Below are positions 57,441 through 64,000 of a stretch of 64,000 nucleotides of DNA, in pieces. Numbering within the stretch: position 1 is the stretch's first letter; every line of letters begins with the position of its first letter. The position numbers and the translations under genes are program-made. Source of the stretch: an uncultured Clostridium sp. (lineage in GTDB: Bacteria; Bacillota; Clostridia; TANB77; CAG-508). The DNA lies in NCBI GenBank assembly GCA_948473335.1, contig CAOKXF010000008.1, positions 1 through 64,000 of the forward strand. The letters are read 5' to 3'. The notes under the pieces are model-generated. The model saw only the letters and a program-made list of their open reading frames with translations. It had not been told where the DNA came from and searched no databases.

Positions 57441-58651
57441 TGAATTAAAAGAAAGAATACGAAAGAATGTAAAAGAAAAAATAGCTGTATCAAACTATCG
57501 GAGAGGAGCTTGATATAAAAGGTAAAAAAAGTAGAAAAATAATTTATGGAATAACTTCAGTAGCAGCAATTTGCATATTATGTATTGGAATTACAGTAAA
57601 TTACAATAATTTAAAAAATGATAAAGTTTTAATAGGTGAAAAAGGAGACAAAGAAATAGAAGATTATCAAAAGGAAAAAGAAAATATAGAGGAAGATAAT
57701 GTAATATTTAATGCAGGAAGTATAGAAACAGCAACATCTATTTCAGGAAAAGTAACAGATGTGGATGGAAATTGGAAAGATGAAAATGTTGAAGAAAAAT
57801 TTGGATTTATAAGAAATATAGAAATATTAAAACAATATGAGCATTTAAGGCAAGGTATGGTATATGTAAAGGAAAACGTAGAAGATACAAATTATTCAAA
57901 ATTTCAACAATATGAATTAATATACTATATGGATGGAAACAATGCACCTTCAACAGATATAATTTTTACAAAAGAAGATAAAATATTGCAATGTATGATT
58001 CCAAACGAAAGTGATTTTCCAAGTTCAACGATTAGTGGAAATGAAGTAAAATTATTTAAAGCAAAAAATTTCTTTGATGATAGTAAAATAAATGGAGAAG
58101 CATTTTTCAAATATAAAGATTATACGTTTTATATAACATCACATAGAATAGATGAAAATGATTTTATAGAATTAATTAAATCAATACTAAATCAAAACAT
58201 TATAAGTAATAATGCAGATAAAGATATAGGAGTAAATGAACCAATAAATGAAAGTTCAGATTATCCAGACTATTATGCAGGAAAATATGTTGATAAAAAT
58301 GGAAATAATATAATATTGCTTTGTGAAGATAATAATGATAATAGAAAAGAAATATGTAATATATTAGGAATAACAGAAAGTAAAACAACATTTAAAAAAG
58401 CCAAATATTCATATAAATATTTAACAGAATTGCAAAATAAAATAAGCCAAAAAATGATAGATAAGGAATTTACTTTTGTAACCAAATCAGCAATAATGGA
58501 GAATAATAACAATATAAAAGTTACTGTAACAAGTAATAATGAGAGCGAATTGAATAAAATAAAAGCAATAGATACAATAGGAGGAGCTATTGAAATACAA
58601 TATGATGAAAATGGTATGTCAAAAACTGAATTGCTAGTAGAAAAAGAATGA
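57430..58651 (+). pseudogene. Anti-sigma factor-like membrane protein, frameshifted
   Basis: Start at 57430 eight bases after GGAGG, overlapping the sigma gene. The first 24 codons (MENNELKERIRKNVKEKIAV) end at a TGA after RRGA. Deleting one base near 57503 continues into EELDIKGKKSRKIIYGITSV, a membrane helix (AAICILCIGITV) and a large extracellular domain through to 58651 (ATSISGKVTDVDGNWKDENV and later, with DUF4367-like text near the end). So it is a single-pass anti-sigma protein broken by one inserted base near its N-terminus. Confidence 0.75.
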
Positions 58652-58656
58652 GTTAG

Positions 58657-58692
58657 AAGAAGAATAGAAACAACAAGCTATTCTTCTTTTTT
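58657..58692 (+). terminator. Terminator after the anti-sigma gene
   Basis: AGAAGAATAG pairs with CTATTCTTCT, followed by six Ts. Confidence 0.85.
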
Positions 58693-58709
58693 ATAGGAGG
58701 AAAATATAA

Positions 58710-59705
58710 TTGAAAGAGTTATTTATCAATGAAGTAATGGATAGAACAAATTATTTTTTAGATAATAACCAAAGAATAAAATTAAAGGAAATGCTTACAG
58801 AAATATGCTTGAATTATCAAATTGAAGTAATAGAACAATCCAAAAGACAAGAAATACAAATGAATAATGCAGATATATTAAATAAGTTTATATCATCTAA
58901 AGAAATTGAAGGCTGTTCTACTAGAACTTTAAAGTACTATAAAGATAATATAAGTAAAATGTTAGATACAGTAAATCTTCCAATAGATGAAATAACTACT
59001 GAAATATTAAGGAATTACTTGTCTAATTATAAAACCAATTCAAATGCATGTATGGTAACAATAGACAATATAAGAAGAACATTATCAAGTTTCTTTGCAT
59101 GGCTAGAAAATGAAGATTATATTGTTAAAAGTCCAGTTAGAAGGATTCACAAAGTAAAAGCAACTAAAAAAGTTAAAGAAACATTTACAGATGAGAATTT
59201 AGAAAAATTAAGAGATACTTGTGCAAATGTAAGAGATTTAGCTATATTAGAACTATTAATATCAACTGGTATGAGAGTTGGGGAATTAACCAGATTAAAT
59301 ATAGCTGATATGAATTTTCAAGAAAGAAGTTGTATTGTTCTAGGAAAAGGTAATAGTGAAAGAGAAGTCTATTTTAGTGCAAAAAGTAAAATGTACATTA
59401 AGAAATACTTGGAAACAAGAACTGACAATAATGAAGCACTATTTGTATCTCTTATAAAACCATACAATCCATTAGGAATATCAGGAGTTGAAATTGCTAT
59501 AAGAAATCTAGGAAGACAAGCAAATATAAACAAAGTACATCCACATAAATTTAGAAGAACAATGGCAACCATGGCTATTGATAAAGGTATGCCAGTTGAA
59601 CAAGTACAAAAATTATTAGGACATATAAAAATAGATACTACAATGGAATATGCAATGGTAAATCAAAATAATGTAAAAAACTCACACAGAAAATTTATTA
59701 CATAA
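58710..59705 (+). CDS. XerC/D-like tyrosine recombinase
   Basis: 331 residues, TTG start nine bases after TAGGAGG. A core-binding domain (about 50-150: STRTLKYYKDNISKMLDTVN) precedes the catalytic domain with Arg189 in STGMRVGEL, Lys in GKGNSER, His279-x-x-Arg282 in HPHKFRRTMAT, His in LLGHIKI and Tyr in TTMEYAMVN. It has an extra N-terminal helical stretch of about 50 residues. It lies inside the 18-bp inverted pair, so it may act on those sites or be cargo. Confidence 0.9.
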   Translation: MKELFINEVMDRTNYFLDNNQRIKLKEMLTEICLNYQIEVIEQSKRQEIQMNNADILNKFISSKEIEGCSTRTLKYYKDNISKMLDTVNLPIDEITTEILRNYLSNYKTNSNACMVTIDNIRRTLSSFFAWLENEDYIVKSPVRRIHKVKATKKVKETFTDENLEKLRDTCANVRDLAILELLISTGMRVGELTRLNIADMNFQERSCIVLGKGNSEREVYFSAKSKMYIKKYLETRTDNNEALFVSLIKPYNPLGISGVEIAIRNLGRQANINKVHPHKFRRTMATMAIDKGMPVEQVQKLLGHIKIDTTMEYAMVNQNNVKNSHRKFIT

Positions 59706-59842
59706 ATTTATGCAAAAATATTGACAATGATGGAGTTTTTATTATAAAATACAAACAATAGTTCTACAACAATAAATAAAGAAAATATAAATAATAATAA
59801 ATGTAATAATAACTAAAATTTATTAGAAAAGGATGTGTTCTT

Positions 59843-60787
59843 ATGAACGAAAAAAGGAATGAAATTATTTTATTTGAAAATCAAGGAATAAAATTAGAAG
59901 TAAATTTAAAAGAAGAAACTGTATGGCTTACACAAGCACAGATGGAAGAATTATTTGATGTAAAACATGCTACAATAAGTGAGCATATTAATAATATTTT
60001 CAAAGAAGGAGAACTTGAAGAAAAAACTTCTGTCGGAATTTCCGACAAAAGTACAGGTGGTAGAAAATCAAAAATATATAATTTAGATGTTATAATATCT
60101 GTTGGGTATAGAGTTAAATCAAAAAATGGCGTGATTTTCAGACAATGGGCGAATAAAATTTTAAAAGATTATATGTTGAAAGGCTATGCAGTAAATCAAA
60201 GAAGATTAGAATATTTAGAAAAAACAATACAACTAATTGATATAGCAAATAGAATAGATGAAAGACTAGAAGGAAATGATGCAAAAGAAATATTAAAGAT
60301 AATTGGAGATTATTCAAAAGCATTAGATTTATTAGATGATTATGACCATAAAACACTAAAGAAAATAGATGGAAATATAGATGAAAGAAAAATTGAATAT
60401 AGTCAATGTATAGAAGTAATAAATAAGTTAAGATTTAATGAAGAAAGTTCACTATTTGCAGTAGAAAGAGATAAAGGCTTAGAATCAATTATAGGTAATA
60501 TTTATCAAAGTTTTGGTGGACAAGATATATACAAGAGTATAGAAGAAAAAGGAGCAAATTTTTTATATCTAATCGTAAAAAATCATGTATTTGCAGATGG
60601 AAATAAAAGAATTGCAGCAACTTTATTTATATACTTTTTAAATTTTTATGGAATATTATATAAAGATGGAAAACAAACAATAGATAATAATACTCTAGCA
60701 GCATTAACTTTATTAATAGCAGAATCAAATCCAAAAGAAAAAGATGTAATAATAGATTTAGTAATGAACTTTTTGGACAATGATTGA
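59843..60787 (+). CDS. RhuM-Fic fusion protein (Doc-like)
   Basis: 314 residues. The N-terminal RhuM domain (about 1-130: ETVWLTQAQMEELFDVKHAT, VISVGYRVKSKNGVIFRQWA) is a winged-helix-like DNA-binding domain of mobile-element proteins. The C-terminal Fic/Doc domain has the motif HVFADGNKRIAA from His248. Fic proteins AMPylate or phosphorylate targets; the NKR variant resembles Doc. No separate antitoxin gene or obvious inhibitory helix motif is seen. TTGACA and an AT-rich -10 lie upstream near 59720. The gene ends 7 bases before the right 18-bp repeat. Confidence 0.88.
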   Translation: MNEKRNEIILFENQGIKLEVNLKEETVWLTQAQMEELFDVKHATISEHINNIFKEGELEEKTSVGISDKSTGGRKSKIYNLDVIISVGYRVKSKNGVIFRQWANKILKDYMLKGYAVNQRRLEYLEKTIQLIDIANRIDERLEGNDAKEILKIIGDYSKALDLLDDYDHKTLKKIDGNIDERKIEYSQCIEVINKLRFNEESSLFAVERDKGLESIIGNIYQSFGGQDIYKSIEEKGANFLYLIVKNHVFADGNKRIAATLFIYFLNFYGILYKDGKQTIDNNTLAALTLLIAESNPKEKDVIIDLVMNFLDND

Positions 60788-60793
60788 GATTCA

Positions 60794-60811
60794 ATCTCAG
60801 CGACAACTTAC
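60794..60811 (-). repeat. 18-bp inverted repeat, right copy
   Basis: ATCTCAGCGACAACTTAC, the exact inverse of 56741-56758. It continues into AATAAGTAGGGCAAATG, matching the left half of the other intergenic modules (compare AATAAGTAAAGG at 23671). Confidence 0.85.
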
Positions 60812-61030
60812 AATAAGTAGGGCAAATGTACATTATAAAATTTAAGAAAATACAATAAAAAAATACATTAAATTAGTTAAAAAGGATAGCAAAAATAATT
60901 AAAGGCATATAAAAAATTTTTATTAAGTTCACAAATATGTGTCAGTATTTTTGGAAGAGAAATTGTTATATTTTATAAAGAATATAGCAATTTTTTTGTA
61001 CAAATTTATAAAAAAGTTATAACAAAATTT

Positions 61031-61195
61031 GTCCCTCGGAGAGCAAAAAGGTTTTAGGAGATTTTCTCCTAAACAGCATTACAGGTGTCAAAACACCATG
61101 CTGGCGAAAGTTAGTCGGTAAAAAATACCTGACACTTTCGACGCAAAATGACATTTGGCTCTGAAAAAATTATGCTCCGTTTCACTAGCATAATT
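61031..61195 (+). ncRNA. Strongly structured non-coding segment
   Basis: Four helices are exact. TTTAGGAG/CTCCTAAA (61053-61073). CAGCAT/ATGCTG enclosing GGTGT-CAAA-ACACC (61074-61103). CGAAAGT/ACTTTCG enclosing GTC/GAC and GGTA/TACC (61105-61140). An outer AGAGC/GCTCT (61040-61044 with 61158-61162). A further AATTATGCT/AGCATAATT hairpin follows (61168-61195). The segment is far more GC-rich than its surroundings and has no ORF. The rest of the gap 60812-61030 and 61196-61296 is AT-rich without clear features. Confidence 0.6.
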
Positions 61196-61296
61196 TATTA
61201 GAAAAAAATAATTAAAAAACTTTTGATAAAAACGCTGACAATTAAAAAAGAGCACGTTACAATATCAATAATAAAATTTTAGATGAGGGATTAGTT

Positions 61297-61612
61297 ATGA
61301 TTGAGTGTAACAATGAAAATAATACAATTTTGAATGTATTATTTGAGAGTAGAGAGGAAAATATTTGTGTGATAACAAAGGAGGATAAAAAGAACATTAA
61401 AGAGTTAATAAAAGATAATGACAAATATGAAAAGGTATTAGAAATTTTAGATGATATAACCAACGATAATGTAACAAAAGATAAAATTAAGAACAGTTTA
61501 GAAAGCTATATAGATGGTATGAATATTATAAGTGCATATGAAAACCAAAAATTTTACGAAATACGGATTTAAAGATGGTGTAAAATTAATAATGGAATGT
61601 GCTCAGCATTAA
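61297..61612 (+). pseudogene. Small protein gene of unknown function, frameshifted near its end
   Basis: The ATG at 61297 opens 91 residues starting MIECNNENNTILNVLFESRE, mostly charged helix. It ends abruptly after YENQKFYEIRI. Dropping one A of the AAA near 61559 gives instead FYEYGFKDGVKLIMECAQH and a stop at 61612, which reads like the natural end of small DUF6664-like proteins. So a one-base insertion in a short A-run seems to have changed the C-terminus. No good ribosome site at the ATG. Confidence 0.5.
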
Positions 61613-61622
61613 TAATAAAAAA

Positions 61623-61630
61623 GTTGTAAC
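61623..61630 (+). promoter_or_regulatory. Second GTTGTAAC box upstream of the restriction gene
   Basis: Same octamer and A-run context as at 56811-56818. At 15 bases after GTAAC both have GTA or GTT. It suggests, weakly, control by the ECF sigma factor. Confidence 0.25.
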
Positions 61631-61709
61631 AAATTATAGAAATGTGTAGAAATATTTTATGATTTAGTATATAATGCTTTTGGAGTAATAACACTCTGAA
61701 GGTGAATAA

Positions 61710-62234
61710 ATGAATGACGAATATTTAATAAAAATAGACGAGCCAAGAATTCAAGAAACATGTGATGCATATTTTAAGTGGAAGGACTTAAATACATATG
61801 TAAAAAGTCTAGTATCAAGAGGAATTAATATGCCAGATGCAATAAGTGAACCTATGGGTTGCTATTGCTTAAATCTTCTTTGGAATAAAAGTTCAGGAGG
61901 AGATGCAAAATCTCCTGATGGTAAAAAAATAGAATTTAAAGCTACAAGCAATTATGAATATGATTTAAGTAGTTTTGGACCAAAATGTGATTTTGATGAT
62001 TTAGTCTTTTTAAGATTTGACTTAGATTTGAATATGTTGTTTGTATATGATACTGGTGTGAATTCAGAAGAATTAAAGAAAATACCAGTATCAAAAACGG
62101 CAACAGTAGGAAATTATCAAAAGGCAGGAAAAAGACCACACATAAGCATAATACAATCAATAATTGAAGCAAGGAAACTAGAACCTACAGTAACATTTAA
62201 TATTAGAAGAGGAATGATAGTTGAAAAAGTATGA
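61710..62234 (+). CDS. Bsp6I-family type II restriction endonuclease
   Basis: 174 residues, the usual length of the Bsp6I family. ETCDAYFKWKDLNTYVKSLV is followed by the PD-(D/E)xK site: Asp65 in GGDAKSPDGKKIEFKATSNY with Glu75 and Lys77. IRRGMIV near the C-terminus is also family-like. Bsp6I cuts GC^NGC. The cytosine methyltransferase gene follows 78 bases later on the same strand, completing the system. Confidence 0.85.
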   Translation: MNDEYLIKIDEPRIQETCDAYFKWKDLNTYVKSLVSRGINMPDAISEPMGCYCLNLLWNKSSGGDAKSPDGKKIEFKATSNYEYDLSSFGPKCDFDDLVFLRFDLDLNMLFVYDTGVNSEELKKIPVSKTATVGNYQKAGKRPHISIIQSIIEARKLEPTVTFNIRRGMIVEKV

Positions 62235-62277
62235 AAGGCAGAGTGTTAATTACTCTGTTGTTATAACTAATAAAATC

Positions 62278-62289
62278 GCGGCGTGCCGC
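62278..62289 (+). promoter_or_regulatory. Palindrome of two GCNGC sites before the methyltransferase gene
   Basis: GCGGC-GT-GCCGC. Each half is a GCNGC sequence, the recognition site expected for a Bsp6I-type system. It lies 24 bases before the methyltransferase start, next to its ribosome site, in otherwise AT-rich DNA. Confidence 0.7.
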
Positions 62290-62312
62290 AAGGGATAAGG
62301 AGAAAATAAATT

Positions 62313-63275
62313 ATGTATAAAATTTGTAGCCTTTTTGCAGGTGTTGGAGGAATAGATTTAGGATTTTTAGAAACAAATAAATGTGAGATAGCATATGCTA
62401 ATGAATTTGATAAATATGCAGTAGAAACTTATGAAAAAAACTTTGACAATAAAGTTGATTGTAGAGATATTCATGATGTTAAAGTAAATGACATACCAGA
62501 TTTTGATATAATGGTTGGAGGATTTCCTTGTACTTCTTTTTCAGTAGCAGGATATAGAAAAGGATTTGATGATGATAGAACAGGAGATTTATTCTTTGAA
62601 ATGGAAAGAATTTTTAAAGAAAGAAAACCGAGAGTAATATTTTTAGAAAATGTTAAAAACCTAGTAGGTCATGATAAAGGAAATACATTTAAAACTATAA
62701 TTGATAGACTAAATGAAGCGGGATATAAAGATAAAATAAAGTGTCAAGTATTAAATGCTTGTGAATATGGTAATATACCACAAAATAGAGAAAGGATTTA
62801 TATTGTAGCATTTAGAGACAAAGAAGATTTTGATAGATTTCAAATGCCAATGCCAACTACATTAGATAAAAATATAAAAGATGTTTTTAATTTTGATACA
62901 AAAGTTGATGATAAGTATTATTACACAGAAGGAAAATACAAAGGCAATATATATGAATTACTAACAGAAGAAATGGATGATGACAATACAGTATATCAAT
63001 GGAGAAGAAAATATGTTAGAAAAAATCAAAGCAATTTAGTGCCAACACTTACAGCCAATATGGGAGAAGGTGGACACAATGTTCCATTAATAAAAACAAA
63101 ATTCGGAATAAGAAAATTAACACCAATAGAATGTTTTTATGCCCAAGGTTACCCTAAATATTATAAATTACCTACAGATATGAGTGATGCAAGATTGTAT
63201 AAACAAGCAGGAAATAGTGTTGTAGTACCAGTTATTAATAGAATTGCTGAAAATATAATGAAAGCATTGGAATAG
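62313..63275 (+). CDS. DNA (cytosine-5) methyltransferase
   Basis: 320 residues with the ordered m5C motifs: I (LFAGVGGIDLGF), IV with catalytic Cys73 in GGFPCTSFSVAG, VI ENVKNL at 112-117, VIII QNRERIYIVAF and X QAGNSVVVPVINRI. The target-recognition region lies between VIII and IX (about 165-255). It should protect GCNGC sites from the upstream nuclease. AAGGAG precedes the ATG. Confidence 0.95.
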   Translation: MYKICSLFAGVGGIDLGFLETNKCEIAYANEFDKYAVETYEKNFDNKVDCRDIHDVKVNDIPDFDIMVGGFPCTSFSVAGYRKGFDDDRTGDLFFEMERIFKERKPRVIFLENVKNLVGHDKGNTFKTIIDRLNEAGYKDKIKCQVLNACEYGNIPQNRERIYIVAFRDKEDFDRFQMPMPTTLDKNIKDVFNFDTKVDDKYYYTEGKYKGNIYELLTEEMDDDNTVYQWRRKYVRKNQSNLVPTLTANMGEGGHNVPLIKTKFGIRKLTPIECFYAQGYPKYYKLPTDMSDARLYKQAGNSVVVPVINRIAENIMKALE

Positions 63276-63288
63276 AAGGAGGAAAGCT

Positions 63289-64000
63289 ATGTTTGAACAA
63301 GGAATAGATTATTTATTTAATGAAGTATCATTGTATGCAAAAGAAAACTTTAATGTATTTGAATTAAAAAATAGTAAGTATGAATATAATAAAGAAGAAC
63401 TTTTTAGATTTTTATATTATATTGGAATAAGTCAAGAAAAATTAATTACATATTGTCATAAGTGCAAAAAGGAGTTTCCTTTTGATATACAACGTAAATT
63501 ATTTGAATTTGATAGAGGTATTACAGATGGACAAGCATATATTCAAGTTACGCAAAAAAGTGGAGAATCAGGAGTTGGAAGAATTTATATACTGGATGGT
63601 GGTTTTGGGGGATTACAACCACCATATGACAAAGATGATTTAATCAATAATAAAATATGGTATATAGAGTATTATTTTACTTGTACCAATAATAACAGAC
63701 ACAAGTATATGATGATGATATCGATAGAATTGAAAAATGGTAAATTTATAGTAAGAAAAATAGGACAAAATCCATCAATGTTGACAGTAAAAGGATTTGA
63801 CTTTGATAAATATAAAAAGTTCCTAGATAAAATTAATGCATATGACGATTATAAAAAAGCAGATTTATGCAATTCAGATTACTTTTATGTAGGAGCATAT
63901 GCATACTTAAGAAGAATTTTTGAAAAAATGATAAAATTCTATTTAGGAGATACTGAACTAAAAGATACCCATATGGATACAAAAATTGATGCAGTAAAAA
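63289..64000 (+). CDS. Protein of unknown function linked to the R-M system (3' end outside window)
   Basis: The ATG at 63289 follows GAAGGAGG and the frame stays open to the window end (237 codons). It starts MFEQGIDYLFNEVSLYAKEN. A Cys pair YCHKCKKEFPFDIQ near residue 65 and, late, DYFYVGAYAYLRRIFEKMIK are the recognisable parts; the latter resembles HEPN-like or DUF4145-like helical text but too weakly to name. It is 13 bases from the methyltransferase gene, so probably part of the same operon. Confidence 0.7.
   Translation, partial: MFEQGIDYLFNEVSLYAKENFNVFELKNSKYEYNKEELFRFLYYIGISQEKLITYCHKCKKEFPFDIQRKLFEFDRGITDGQAYIQVTQKSGESGVGRIYILDGGFGGLQPPYDKDDLINNKIWYIEYYFTCTNNNRHKYMMMISIELKNGKFIVRKIGQNPSMLTVKGFDFDKYKKFLDKINAYDDYKKADLCNSDYFYVGAYAYLRRIFEKMIKFYLGDTELKDTHMDTKIDAVK

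Noticed and set aside
42060..60811. Integrative conjugative element
   Set aside because: No relaxase, VirB4 or channel genes lie in this stretch, and no matching att repeats for the serine recombinases were found.
61031..61195. Retron msr-msd RNA
   Set aside because: The hairpin-rich segment resembles one in compactness, but there is no reverse transcriptase gene in the window.
1..64000. CRISPR array
   Set aside because: No run of regularly spaced direct repeats with unique spacers was seen on either strand, and no cas gene is present.

Overview
The window is AT-rich chromosomal DNA from a spore-forming member of the Clostridia, probably an uncultured gut lineage. Spore genes (ypeB-type germination protein, alpha/beta small acid-soluble protein), low-GC Gram-positive core genes (murF, ddl, prfA, rpoB-rpoC, LL-diaminopimelate aminotransferase, a class B PBP), strong Shine-Dalgarno sites and many U-rich hairpin terminators all fit this. 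I cannot name a species. Core genes strongly prefer A-ending codons. Accessory blocks have more mixed codon use, and this helps mark transferred DNA.

Layout. 1-11.6 kb: the 3' end of an anchored surface protein, a small minus-strand gene, ypeB, a SASP gene, murF, ddl, a Xre regulator, a zinc-finger-less DnaJ-like protein, an operon ending in an orphan VirD4-type coupling ATPase, prfA, a ZIP transporter and tRNA-Pro(UGG). 11.7-21.6 kb: a 9.9-kb integrated mobilizable element sitting on the 3' end of that tRNA. It carries a RepA-like initiator, TnpV, a probable oriT, MobC, a relaxase, a minus-strand cargo block (Ham1-like pyrophosphatase, HAD hydrolase, WYL regulator, AbiEi/AbiEii toxin-antitoxin pair, zinc-motif protein), a structured RNA leader, excisionase and tyrosine integrase. 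The likely original tRNA terminator now lies beyond the right att site. 21.7-26.7 kb: small accessory genes, including an in-frame deletion fusion of a MerR start to an alpha/beta-hydrolase. 26.9-39.8 kb: CorC-type protein, rpoB and rpoC with a long leader, dapL and a C-terminally truncated, possibly mosaic PBP.

40-64 kb: an accessory island with much decay. It has an FGE-fold surface protein, a broken surface-protein gene whose 3' end matches the start of the window, two tandem large serine recombinases (the second frameshifted), an ABM-like protein, an ABC-F ribosomal-protection gene behind a leader-peptide attenuator, cupin/HxlR, a GNAT, a two-component system with an ABC exporter operon, a nonsense-truncated amidase, an ECF sigma factor with a frameshifted anti-sigma gene, a XerC/D-like recombinase, a RhuM-Fic protein, a strongly structured non-coding segment and a Bsp6I-family restriction-modification system.

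The most distinctive pattern is a recurrent intergenic module of about 90 bp: a sigma-A promoter plus a leader with core AGTAAnTTGT, often preceded by AAnTTACAAT. It lies upstream of several unrelated accessory genes in two separate islands. At 56741 and 60794 its ends form a perfect 18-bp inverted pair around a sigma/anti-sigma/recombinase/RhuM-Fic block. Together with the structured RNAs at 19571-19655 and 61031-61195, these are the best candidates for something undescribed. All functional calls rest on reading motifs by eye; no database search was run.
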